DNA of 64,000 bases, from positions 372,001-436,000 of the forward strand of contig VHIT02000011.1 in NCBI GenBank assembly GCA_009768925.2, read 5' to 3'. The notes under the pieces are model-generated. The model saw only the letters and a program-made list of their open reading frames with translations, was not told the origin of the DNA and made no database searches. The translations under genes were made by a program, and so were the position numbers. How positions within the stretch are numbered: the first letter of the stretch is position 1; the number at the start of each line of letters is the position of its first letter. Source of the stretch: Cryptosporidium bovis. Taxonomy: Eukaryota; Apicomplexa; Conoidasida; Eucoccidiorida; Cryptosporidiidae. Shown here in pieces: positions 38,709 to 47,938 of the stretch.

Positions 38709-39713
38709 ATGTCTTCAGAATCAGTAGATGTGAAATCCCCGAGACTTTTTGCTTGTGGATATCCAGGTTGTCATGCATCATTTAAGAGAAGATCTCACTT
38801 AGAACGCCATGCTCAAACACATACAGGAATAAAGCTTTTTAAATGCCATGAATGTTCAAAAGCCTTTGGTAGAAGTGATCATTTGCGCAGACATATGATG
38901 TTGGTTCATAGTTCAGTGGAGGAAAAGGCAAGCTATCCTTGTACATCTTGTAACAGTGTTTTCATGAGTCCAACATCTCTAAGAAGGCATATAAAGAGAT
39001 CACATGATACTCCTTATATTTGTGAAGTATGTGGGAATCTCTTCCCATCCGCAACATCTCTTCAGAGGCATACACTTAGACAACATCTTACTGCTGAAAT
39101 CCCTTTCCCAAATCGCACTGAAGATAACAATACAAAACAGTGTTGGTATGTTTGTAGAGCCGACCCAATGTTGTGTTCCGCTGCTTTTCTCTCGTATCCC
39201 GGTCTCGTAAGACACATTAAATCTAAACACTGGTCAACTAATGAAAATCAACAAATCATTCAAAGTCAGAATCAGTGTGTAATGAATGAAAACATGAGAA
39301 ATCAATGTTTATACAACTTGCCTAATGATGGAAATGTGAATGGTCATAATGAAAACGATCCACTTTTGAATAATACAATAGGGGAAAATAAAGATAGTGA
39401 CGTTGATTGTTCTTATAGATGTCCATATCCCGACTGTGGGAGATTTTATAGTTCAAAGAGCAATGTTAGAAAGCATATTCAAGTATCTCATTGTAACAGC
39501 AAGCCCTACGAATGTCATTTATGCCCGAAAAAATATGGCTACAGGACTCCATATATTCGTCACATGAAAAATAGTCATCCAGAATTCCAAGATGACAGTA
39601 CAATAAACGATCATTGCAGCGGCATTACTACAATGGATGAATCGCATAGTGATTTGACGATCCCCGGAACCCCTCATTACCAACCCCTATATGTTGATGC
39701 TATTCCTTTTTAG
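38709..39713 (+). CDS. C2H2 zinc-finger protein with seven fingers
   Basis: A 334-residue protein made largely of C2H2 zinc fingers. I count seven: fingers 1 and 2 linked by TGIKLFKC, a TFIIIA/Kruppel-type linker; 3 and 4 close behind; an irregular fifth (YVCRADPMLC ... HIKSKH); then, after a spacer of about 60 Asn-rich residues, fingers 6 and 7. Several have the CxxxxC spacing (CGYPGC, CPYPDC) seen in TFIIIA. The protein probably binds DNA or 5S RNA, so a divergent TFIIIA is possible, but TFIIIA usually has nine fingers and I cannot confirm it. The C-terminus is acidic and short. The ATG at 38709 is used; an ATG ten bases upstream is out of frame. Confidence 0.85.
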   Translation: MSSESVDVKSPRLFACGYPGCHASFKRRSHLERHAQTHTGIKLFKCHECSKAFGRSDHLRRHMMLVHSSVEEKASYPCTSCNSVFMSPTSLRRHIKRSHDTPYICEVCGNLFPSATSLQRHTLRQHLTAEIPFPNRTEDNNTKQCWYVCRADPMLCSAAFLSYPGLVRHIKSKHWSTNENQQIIQSQNQCVMNENMRNQCLYNLPNDGNVNGHNENDPLLNNTIGENKDSDVDCSYRCPYPDCGRFYSSKSNVRKHIQVSHCNSKPYECHLCPKKYGYRTPYIRHMKNSHPEFQDDSTINDHCSGITTMDESHSDLTIPGTPHYQPLYVDAIPF

Positions 39714-39924
39714 TTTGCGTTAGACATCACCTATACAGTAGGTGTGTTTATGCCCCAACCTATTCGCATTTTCTACTAAGGTGCTATAGTGACATTAGTC
39801 TAAGTTCTAATTTTTCTTTACTTAGGATGTGTTTGGACAAAAAACTTGGAAAATAGGGACTAAAATTATCCTAGACTATTTTGTTTGAGCTAACAGCCGC
39901 CTTGGGCGTATAGTAAAGTCTGGT

Positions 39925-41937
39925 TTAGGCCTTTTCTTTTTTTGACGAGGCATCTGGGACTCTACCTGTTAACGAATCAATGTGCCTTAATAAGTTACGA
40001 GACTTGAGGATTTGTTTTGCAAAGACATCGCCAAAGAATTTGTCGGTTTGTTTTCCTTCTGTAATACGTATCGTATCTAGATCTAGTAGTAGATCAATGT
40101 CTCCATTCAAAGAAATCAGGTCTCCGTAGAGTAAATTTTCACCGGCCTTCCATATTCTCTGACGTCCTGATCTGCTTTTTATTGCAATTATTTTTGACCT
40201 TGCAATCCCAGAAGGGTCCTGGGCATCGATATTATTTGAATTCAAGGTTGAATTCCCAGAAACGTGTTCAATATTTATTTCATTGCCTTGGTAGTTTTTA
40301 TTATCACGTGATCTCAAATTCCCGTTCTTTTTTGCAATATGCATCAAGTTAGCGAGAGTATCAACATTAAGGTTATTATATAACTTGGTAAAAGATCTAA
40401 TCATGGAAGTAAGCTCGTAAAGATGGACCAATGGGGAAAATGTCTGTATTTGGCGTTGTTGAGGCTCATTTTGATCAGCTTTAATTGATTGTTCTTTTGA
40501 AATCACCGGAATTGAAGGTGACACGAATCTGGGAGATACCTTAGAGAACAGCTCTTTCCAATTTGAAATCTCTGGACCAAAGGGTGTAAATGAAGTTTGA
40601 GACCTTCTATCATTTTGGTGTGATAGAGATTCCTCAATTCTAATTGAATTGGAATTACTTCCATAAGATAACAATTGGCAAAAGAGCATTAACCAGGACA
40701 TTCTGTCAACAAACTTTCCAATAGAGTCATGTTGATAAGGAGAGGAGTAAGTTGCATTATTTCCGGGGTTAACAGTATTTGATGAAAAATTAACAGTGCT
40801 CTGTTGAAATATTCTAATTGCGTCAATGTATCTCTGTAACATTAGATACGAGTATCCCAAATAGTACAAATATGAAACATATGCAGGAACCTTCCATAAT
40901 AAAGCCCTGAAAAGTTGATTATCAATATCATTTGATATTTCTATTGCAGTGTAGTAATTTCCAAGTAGAGTATGGAGACGAAGTAATCCGTGTAATGCAA
41001 AATAGCCGAGCTGCAACTGTATTGGAAAGTTTCCTGTAGAGCTCATTGATCGTAGTTGCTCATATTGGGAATTAACATTTTCTGTGAGTAACAACGACCT
41101 AATGTCACTCAAATCAACAAATGACTGGAGTATCAATAAGATAATGTCACATCTCCATACATCTTGATCAACTTTAATATTTCTATTTTCATTGTGTGTC
41201 TGATCGCTATTTAATATTATGTGTGAAATTCTCGTTCTATATCTACAAGTGTCCTGGAATTGGTAGATAAATTCATCTATTATCCCATGAATCATTTCGG
41301 GTGGAAGAGAAATATCTTTAAAATCTTCAAACTTTGTACTAATATTGTTCTCAAAATATTCAACAAGGGTTTTAGGTAATTCAATTGAATTCAAATCATT
41401 GTTAAAATTAGGTCTACTAAGTAGATAACAAAAGAGAGTAATATAATTTTTCCACGACGAAACCCTATCCTGCCACTTTACGTGATTTGGGAACTTTGCA
41501 AAAACATGACGGTAGTAAAGTTCCAAGTATAAAAGTTTAGCCAATTCTTTGTTTGAACTGGAACTCTCAAACAAGTGTTCAAATGTAGAAATATTTGGCC
41601 ATCTTGTTCTCATGTAATACTTAAATGTAATTGAATTATAAACATTTTCACGATAATAACGGATTTTTTCAATGTCACATGTAGAAATTGAGTCACAAAA
41701 ATTAATTAAGAATAGTTGGACATCATCGGGAACGTGACTATCTGTTACAGATGCTTGGTTAGCTGAATTTTGTGTATCTATCATTGCAGAATGTGAAATA
41801 GGCGTTTCCTCTTCTTCATTGTCATCTATTTCCATTAACACGTTCCTATTCGTTGCTACTGTAACTGCAACGGCCACGTTAACATCGTCTTCAACCTCCT
41901 CTAGTTGGTCTGGGGCTATTTGGAATGGAATCTCCAT
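39925..41937 (-). CDS. EIF3L: Eukaryotic translation initiation factor 3 subunit L (eIF3l)
   Basis: A 670-residue protein matching eIF3l, a PCI-domain subunit of the eIF3 complex that organises 43S pre-initiation complexes. Family segments include VQLFLINFCDSI, WPNISTFEHLF, ELYYRHVFAKF, IDEFIYQFQDTCRYRTRI and LGYFALHGLLRLHTLLGNYYTAIEI, then the helical repeat YYLGYSYLMLQRYIDAIRIF. It is about 100 residues longer than human eIF3l, owing to an acidic N-terminal extension (1-60) and an Asn/Ser-rich insertion before the PCI region. The ATG at 41937 is the first in frame. The gene is divergent from ZPR1. Confidence 0.93.
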   Translation of the reverse strand: MEIPFQIAPDQLEEVEDDVNVAVAVTVATNRNVLMEIDDNEEEETPISHSAMIDTQNSANQASVTDSHVPDDVQLFLINFCDSISTCDIEKIRYYRENVYNSITFKYYMRTRWPNISTFEHLFESSSSNKELAKLLYLELYYRHVFAKFPNHVKWQDRVSSWKNYITLFCYLLSRPNFNNDLNSIELPKTLVEYFENNISTKFEDFKDISLPPEMIHGIIDEFIYQFQDTCRYRTRISHIILNSDQTHNENRNIKVDQDVWRCDIILLILQSFVDLSDIRSLLLTENVNSQYEQLRSMSSTGNFPIQLQLGYFALHGLLRLHTLLGNYYTAIEISNDIDNQLFRALLWKVPAYVSYLYYLGYSYLMLQRYIDAIRIFQQSTVNFSSNTVNPGNNATYSSPYQHDSIGKFVDRMSWLMLFCQLLSYGSNSNSIRIEESLSHQNDRRSQTSFTPFGPEISNWKELFSKVSPRFVSPSIPVISKEQSIKADQNEPQQRQIQTFSPLVHLYELTSMIRSFTKLYNNLNVDTLANLMHIAKKNGNLRSRDNKNYQGNEINIEHVSGNSTLNSNNIDAQDPSGIARSKIIAIKSRSGRQRIWKAGENLLYGDLISLNGDIDLLLDLDTIRITEGKQTDKFFGDVFAKQILKSRNLLRHIDSLTGRVPDASSKKEKA

Positions 41938-42290
41938 TATGAATCAATTAAAACTATTGTAAATGAAAATGAAAACCCTAGAATAACAGAAATCTGTTCA
42001 AACAAAAAATACACGGCGGTTGGAATACGAGACAAACCCCCTTGACTTTCAGGAGTAATAGACCAAATAATAAAGGCCAGAAGTCTTTAAAGTATAAACA
42101 CTTTTGCTACTTGCGTCAAAAAAGTACCAGTTCAAATTTATTAATGTTATTATCGACTTTATTCTTTTATCTTGTCTTCTTATGGGAAATAATTCTAGTA
42201 AAAGACCTATGAGTAACTAGGCGCGTACTGTCTCAACTTAGCATCAAATTATTATCTTTGACCTAGGCTGCAATAGGAGAAGTTTCATAG
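41938..42290. promoter_or_regulatory. Divergent spacer eIF3l / ZPR1 with GGCGCG
   Basis: A 353 bp spacer between two divergent translation- and growth-linked genes. GGCGCG occurs at 42220-42225, 66 bp upstream of the ZPR1 start codon. Nothing else was recognised. Confidence 0.4.
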
Positions 42291-43761
42291 ATGAGCGACC
42301 CTGCAGAATATGTGAGAGACGATGAAACTGGGCTAACTACAATAAAATCATTGTGCATGAACTGCCATGATGAGGGGGTAACTAGGCTTTTACTCACGTC
42401 AATCCCTCAGTTTCGAGAAGTAGTTTTAATGTCATTTGAGTGTCCTCATTGTGGATGGAGAAACAACGAAATCCAATCTGGTGGAATTTTACAAGATAAA
42501 GGGGAATGCATTGAACTACTAGTTACATCTGTCACAGATTTAAATAGGCAAGTGGTTAAATCAGAATTTGCTACGTTTTCCATAAAGGATTTAGAATTTG
42601 ATATTCCCCCTTCAACACAAAAAGGAGTAATCTCTACAATTGAAGGGATTATTTCTAAGGCTATTAGCGGTCTTTCATTAAACCAAGAAGCAAGACTTGC
42701 AGATAGTCATGAAGTTGGAGTAAAAATACAGGAATTAATTTATTCTTTGAAAGGATATATTGATGGAAAGGGGCTACCCTTTACGGTAAAATTGGATGAC
42801 CCAAGTGGCAACAGTTTCATTCAAAACCTAAATGCGCCCCTTCCAGATCATAACATGAAAAGGCGACTATATGACCGCACGAAAGAGCAACTGGAAGAAA
42901 TGGGTTACTACGGAGTAAAAGATCTCGAAGATAACTCTAACAACCGAATTTCGACATACCAACCGAAAACTAACAATGAAAAAGTAAAACATAACAAGGG
43001 AGCAGATATTCCAGAACATCTTATCCCACGTTACTTAGACCTCAATAAGAGTATCGAAGAACAGAATGAACTTGATAATGATGATGAACGAATTAAGTTT
43101 GACGTTCCTTGTCCAAATTGCGGAAATCTAGGTGAAAGTAATGTTTGTGAAATAGATATACCTGGATTTAGGCGTTGTTTAATAATGTCATTTACCTGTG
43201 ATTTCTGTGGAATAAAGACAAATGAGTTAAAACCATCGGGCTCTTATGGAGAGCTTGCTAAAAAATGGTAAGTTAGAACTCTGAATAAAGAAAAAAAACT
43301 CAAAATTTTTTAGGATCTTAAACATTGAAAACGACCTAGACTTGAACAGAGATATTTTAAAGAGTGATACTGCTTCTCTAGAATTTCCCGAGATTGAGTT
43401 TGAAATGGGAATGGGAACTCTGGGTTCTCTGTTTACAACAATAGAGGGATTAATTGTCAAAGTAATTGAATCACTAAAGGATTGTTACACATTTCAGGGT
43501 GATTCATCTACAGATAACCAAAAGAGCGGATTTAAAAGAGTTATTGATGGTTTGCAAACTATGCTAGAAAATAAGAAATTTACATTAATTATGGATGACC
43601 CTGCTGATCATAGTTTTATTGGAAAGAGAATAATAAACGGGGAATTTGTCCAAAATGACCAGCAATTAAAGACCGAGAAATATCAGCGCAATGAATATCA
43701 AAATGAGGTTCTAGGTATTTCTGATATGAAGGTAGAAAATTATTCCGAGAAAGAAGACTGA
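42291..43761 (+). CDS. ZPR1: Zinc-finger protein ZPR1, two exons
   Basis: A 474-residue ZPR1 protein in two exons, 42291-43267 and 43314-43761, separated by a 46 bp intron (GTAAGT ... TTTTAG) that splits a Trp codon. Both ZPR1 modules are present. Module 1 has a zinc finger CMNCHDEG ... CPHCGWRNNE (about 22-60) and domain A with FDIPPSTQKGVISTIEGII. Module 2 has CPNCGNLG ... CDFCGIKTNE (about 275-315) and, in exon 2, the matching FEMGMGTLGSLFTTIEGLI. ZPR1 binds elongation factor eEF1A and acts as its folding chaperone; in animals it also links to SMN. The exon 2 frame alone would start at a TTG, so exon joining is needed. The last 22 bp overlap the convergent TGS1 gene. Confidence 0.95.
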
Positions 43762-45593
43762 AATTGTTTAATTTCATTAGCTATTAAACTCAATTTTTTG
43801 CAATATTTATTTATAAGACGTTGATACTTGGAGGAGATTCGCACTAGCACGTCCTCTTTAAGAGCAAATACGCTTGAGCAGTAATTTAACAGAGTTGATT
43901 TTGAATCCCCTCCTCCATACAATATATAGTTTATTAAATGAGTCAGAACTGTTATTCTTCCAAGGACAACTTTTATAGGTTTTCTTCCAGCTTTTTTAGG
44001 AAACATGTACTTTAGAAGTAAATCTCTGCAAAATAGTGTGAATTTGTGGTCGTATTTAGAGTCTATTATATTTTCGTAATTAGACGAGTTAGAATTAAAA
44101 CCACATTTTAGGAAAACAGAAAGTTTGTCGATTACCTGGTCATTTAAACCGACTAATTCCTGACCAAATAAATAATAAGGTCTAAAATTGTCTTGAATTC
44201 TATTGCAATAAAATAGAAGTCCCAATGTATAATTGTATCTTGTGTCATTCACTTCTTCCACTTCTACTGCATTGAAACCAAGCATAGTCATGAAAGCAAT
44301 AAACTCAGTTGTATCTGAGTTTCTTGGCAAAAAAAGAGCGATGTTATCAGCTATAGAAGAAAGTCTGATTAACAAATCTTTGTAATTTAAATATTTGCAT
44401 GAATTTAAACCGAATTCCTTGTGGCAATTGTATGAATAGCCACCCCAAGGGGGCGAAGCAAAGGCCCACTCAAAAATCTTAAAACCCCTGAAAATCTCAT
44501 CAAGTTTTACAATTCCATTGTTCACAAATTGTTGTGATTCATTCTCTCGAATTTTACTCGAGTACCAACTACAAAATTTCAAAATATCTCCATTAACAAA
44601 AACTATATTGCTTTCTGGGTCAAAGTACATGTGTAAATCGTAATCACTCGAGATTAAATGTTTCTTGTTAAAATGAAGTTCTGGAGAACCTGTCTCTCTA
44701 ATTGAGCTAAGATCTAGACAATTATTCGTAGTTTTCCCGTCCTTCTGATCGTAAATAGAACCGTACAAACCATATATTTGCGAGTTATGCTTATTTATCA
44801 TGGACCTAGTGTTTGATTTCTCAACTGATACCACAAACTTGCAGTGTTGAGAAAATGAGATAGTATTTCCGCCAACTCCACTACATGCATCTAGCACTCT
44901 GCAACATCTAAGTCTTCTGGCAATATGTTGTGCTAATATTTCTGGTGTTGCATCCATAATTGCATCTTCATCTAAGATAATTCCTTCGTCATACCTTTGA
45001 AAAACAACATATTCTCTACCTGTGTTTCCTGGAAAAATTGATATATTCCTACTTATATATTCCAAGTTACATTTTATTTCTCTCTTTCTTTTTTTCGAAT
45101 TCAATATATTAGAATTATCTATTGACTTACCAAAATTATTGATAGTATTTAAAAGAGCACCTTCCAATCTAGTACTACCTTGAATATCGTCCTCAATAAT
45201 TATTTTGTCCCTATCAAACTTTTCATGCTTTCTATTTAAAGGTGTACAAGGGAATTTTCTAGGAACTGAATAAAGAGATCTGGAGCATATATTTGAGATT
45301 TCCGATCTCGGTGAGTTTGAATATCTAATGGGTAGATTTGTCTTTCTTTTACTAATTACTATTGCACGATAAATCACAGTATGTTTTAAATGATCTAACT
45401 CACTTCCACTATTTTCAGTCTTAAGAGAAACATCATTAAACAATTCCAACCATGATGAAACAGTCCCTCCAATAATAGACAACCTATTGCCCGTATATAG
45501 ACTATTCAGATAAATTGAAACATTATTATCACCTTTTGAACTAAATTCGTAAATCCTTAGTCCCGATATTAAATTTGGTTCCTTGTTTTTCAT
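43740..45593 (-). CDS. TGS1: Trimethylguanosine synthase (snRNA cap hypermethylase)
   Basis: A 617-residue protein whose centre is a TGS1 methyltransferase. TGS1 converts the m7G cap of snRNAs and snoRNAs to 2,2,7-trimethylguanosine. Diagnostic features are QRYDEGIILDEDAIMDATPE (about 199-218), the counterpart of the FDDGIKLD ... TPE segment; the SAM-binding loop LDACSGVGGNTISF (234-247); and the catalytic SPPWGG (380-385), whose Trp stacks on the cap base. Compared with the usual catalytic core, it has an N-terminal region of about 195 residues without known domains, an insertion of about 60 residues between the SAM loop and NGDIL, and a C-terminal extension of about 170 residues. The ATG at 45593 is the first in frame. 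Confidence 0.92.
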   Translation of the reverse strand: MKNKEPNLISGLRIYEFSSKGDNNVSIYLNSLYTGNRLSIIGGTVSSWLELFNDVSLKTENSGSELDHLKHTVIYRAIVISKRKTNLPIRYSNSPRSEISNICSRSLYSVPRKFPCTPLNRKHEKFDRDKIIIEDDIQGSTRLEGALLNTINNFGKSIDNSNILNSKKRKREIKCNLEYISRNISIFPGNTGREYVVFQRYDEGIILDEDAIMDATPEILAQHIARRLRCCRVLDACSGVGGNTISFSQHCKFVVSVEKSNTRSMINKHNSQIYGLYGSIYDQKDGKTTNNCLDLSSIRETGSPELHFNKKHLISSDYDLHMYFDPESNIVFVNGDILKFCSWYSSKIRENESQQFVNNGIVKLDEIFRGFKIFEWAFASPPWGGYSYNCHKEFGLNSCKYLNYKDLLIRLSSIADNIALFLPRNSDTTEFIAFMTMLGFNAVEVEEVNDTRYNYTLGLLFYCNRIQDNFRPYYLFGQELVGLNDQVIDKLSVFLKCGFNSNSSNYENIIDSKYDHKFTLFCRDLLLKYMFPKKAGRKPIKVVLGRITVLTHLINYILYGGGDSKSTLLNYCSSVFALKEDVLVRISSKYQRLINKYCKKLSLIANEIKQFQSSFSE

Positions 45594-45906
45594 GGAAATC
45601 TTATTCTAAGAAAAATTTAAAAAGCAAGATGGTTAAAAAATACTATATCAAGATTTTGCATACCGCCAAGACTTGTATTTAATCATCTATTAAAACACTT
45701 CCTATTTGCAAATTGTGAGAATCACTAAGCTATTAATTCATCAGATATATTCAAGAAATAACATTAGTATATCATATCTTACAGTTAGATCATACATTTA
45801 CATTTTCTAATCATCGACAAATAGGTTCGTGATTTTTTTCAAAGTTGTACAAGCACAAAGCATAATTTCAGTATAAAATATGTTAAAATAAATAGTAACA
45901 AAGTAT
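45594..45906. other. Spacer between TECR 3' end and TGS1 promoter
   Basis: About 313 bp of AT-rich sequence between two co-directional minus-strand genes. It should contain the TGS1 promoter. I see no motif, RNA gene or repeat in it. Confidence 0.5.
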
Positions 45907-46830
45907 CTACAACAGAAATGGGATTATTGCCTTTCTTTCCTTTGGATAAAAACTGAATTCTTTGTGATAGTTTCTATGCTTTTTTAAAGCCCATTGGGTC
46001 ATTTGCGCAAATGCAACAAACGTATAAAACCAACATGTTATACAATTAGCAATAAAACTGAAAGAAATCCAAGCAAGAGTTTCCCAGAAATAATTGGCAC
46101 ACGATATGTAGTCAAATCCTGAGCCATATGGAATACCTCTTTTTTTTGTCCCACGATCCCTGAGTTTTCTCAATACAAGATGAGAATTAAAGTTTAAAAA
46201 TTCAAATACACACATTAAAAACGCAATGAAATATAGAGTCAAATTTGGAAACGGTGGTGGGGTATACCTCGGATGAAACAAGTAATATCCAACTGTTACA
46301 CCAAAAATAAACCAATAGTGTAAGCAATTGATGGGAAGTCTGATTATTGGCATAGTTGCATTTGAAAATCTATGGACGAAACAAGTTTCAATCTCTCTTT
46401 TAATATAATGGGAAACTGCAAGTCCAAATGAAAGTTTTTGGGAAAGACTTTTTGGTGGGGCTTGTTCACCATAAACAATTGCTGGAAAGAAATAAAAAAT
46501 CGGAAGAATTAAAATAGGCCCTAAATATTCTATGAAAAAAACCAATCTCCAAGATATTTGAACCCCTAAATCCTTGAAATATAGGGTGGTTCCATCTTCT
46601 ATTCCATACGAAGAAAGCCTACCATCTTTAAGTACTTCTCCATTTGGGCTTCCCACATTAAACCACTGTCTTTCTGGATAGTAGTGAAACTCCTTGTAAA
46701 ACTGAGACTTTAAATCAGAAGCAGTTGCACTATTATTAATATTAAGCACCGCCAGATGTTTTCCACTCCTCTTTTTCACGTATATACGTATTATTTGATC
46801 ATTCTGAGATTCAGAAATTGATGATTCCAT
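45907..46830 (-). CDS. TECR: Very-long-chain enoyl-CoA reductase (TECR/TSC13)
   Basis: A 307-residue ER enzyme for the last reduction step of fatty-acid elongation, trans-2-enoyl-CoA to acyl-CoA with NADPH. The N-terminal about 80 residues form the ubiquitin-like domain typical of TECR. The rest belongs to the steroid 5-alpha-reductase superfamily: HYIKREIETCFVHRFSNATM (about 140-160) with the conserved Lys-Arg pair, the Asn-rich FEFLNFNSHLVL, FDYISCANYFWETLAW, and the family ending YHKEFSFYPKERKAIIPFLL. About six membrane helices are visible. The length matches the family (about 308). With DGAT1 in the same window, it points to host- or diet-derived fatty acids being elongated and stored. 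The ATG at 46830 is the first in frame. Confidence 0.95.
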   Translation of the reverse strand: MESSISESQNDQIIRIYVKKRSGKHLAVLNINNSATASDLKSQFYKEFHYYPERQWFNVGSPNGEVLKDGRLSSYGIEDGTTLYFKDLGVQISWRLVFFIEYLGPILILPIFYFFPAIVYGEQAPPKSLSQKLSFGLAVSHYIKREIETCFVHRFSNATMPIIRLPINCLHYWFIFGVTVGYYLFHPRYTPPPFPNLTLYFIAFLMCVFEFLNFNSHLVLRKLRDRGTKKRGIPYGSGFDYISCANYFWETLAWISFSFIANCITCWFYTFVAFAQMTQWALKKHRNYHKEFSFYPKERKAIIPFLL

Positions 46831-47139
46831 GAGATAATATTTAAGTTACCAAGTTTAAAAAAGGCAAATAATAGAGAATTATAAAGTGTTATAAATGACC
46901 AATCTACTTTATTATCCTCCCTCTTGGCAAGTCGATTATATTATGGCTCAATAAATATCAGCGCCAATATTTTACTTTAATGTTTAAAAATGTGTGGTGT
47001 ATTTTTTGTCTTTATGAGTACCCAAATAAATATGCGCCTAGTAATTAAATATATAATGACTTATTTTTATTTATTTGCCCCTTTATATAGATGAAGGTGA
47101 ACAGAGGTACATTCTACATTTGTTGTTCGATATACTTGT
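46831..47139. promoter_or_regulatory. Divergent spacer TECR / TPT1 with GCGCC motifs
   Basis: A 309 bp spacer with GCGCCAA at 46961-46967 and GCGCC at 47034-47038, otherwise very AT-rich. The motifs resemble others upstream of genes in this window and could serve either divergent gene. Confidence 0.4.
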
Positions 47140-47913
47140 ATGGGCAAGTCTAAAGTCAAGAACTCTAAAAGATTATCATGGATACTTAGACACGGCGATC
47201 CCGAGATAACTGGATTAAGAATCAGGACTGACGGATTTGCCCCAGTTGAGGATGTTCTAAAAAAGCTTGACAATGTGTCCCTTCAGGAACTAATTAATAT
47301 TGTCGATTGTGACAAGAAAGGTAGATTTAAACTAGTTATTGAGGACGGGGAATTACTCATTAGAGCGAATCAGGGGCATTCCTTTTCTTTCATTGACGAC
47401 GCAAAATTGCTCTCAAAAATTTATTTAAAATCTCTAAAGGAAATGAATGAAAAGATTGCTATACATGGTACAAAATTAACCCAATGGGAAAATATTAAGA
47501 ACATGGGTTTAAGCAAGATGGATAGGACACATATACACTTCATCCCCGCATCAAATTTTAAAATGATAAATAAGTATCGAAGGCCCAACAACATAGAATT
47601 AAATATGACATTAGACCAGGTAATTAGTAAGCTATGTGACTATAAATGTAAGTCAGGTATTAGACCATCAAGTAATGTTGTTATTTTCATTGATGTCACA
47701 AACCCTAGTTTCACAAAAAATGGCATTGAGTTTTTTATATCTTCAAATGGTGTAATACTTTCGCGTGGGAATGACCAAGGAATTATTGATCCTAGTATGT
47801 TCCTTCTTTGCATTGACATAGAGCATGGTATTGAACTTATAAACAACGTTTCGGACGCGCACAAGACTGAATTAGTAAAGTTAATTATTGGTTCCATAAT
47901 TATTCCCGCTTGA
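47140..47913 (+). CDS. TPT1: tRNA 2'-phosphotransferase (TPT1/KptA)
   Basis: A 257-residue enzyme that removes the 2'-phosphate left at the splice junction after fungal-type tRNA ligation, transferring it to NAD+. All catalytic elements are visible: Arg17-His18 in WILRHG, Arg75 in IRANQGHS (74-81), HGT (109-111) and Arg129 in MDRTHIHF. Further conserved segments are IVDCDKKGRF, VIFIDVTNP and FFISSNGVILSRG. The length fits the family (about 200-260). Its presence suggests a healing-and-sealing tRNA splicing route, or detoxification of phosphorylated RNA ends. The ATG at 47140 is used; an ATG at about 47091 is out of frame. The next gene starts only 25 bp after its stop. Confidence 0.95.
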   Translation: MGKSKVKNSKRLSWILRHGDPEITGLRIRTDGFAPVEDVLKKLDNVSLQELINIVDCDKKGRFKLVIEDGELLIRANQGHSFSFIDDAKLLSKIYLKSLKEMNEKIAIHGTKLTQWENIKNMGLSKMDRTHIHFIPASNFKMINKYRRPNNIELNMTLDQVISKLCDYKCKSGIRPSSNVVIFIDVTNPSFTKNGIEFFISSNGVILSRGNDQGIIDPSMFLLCIDIEHGIELINNVSDAHKTELVKLIIGSIIIPA

Positions 47914-47938
47914 CTGTCCTCGAATTCTTTCTCTTTGC

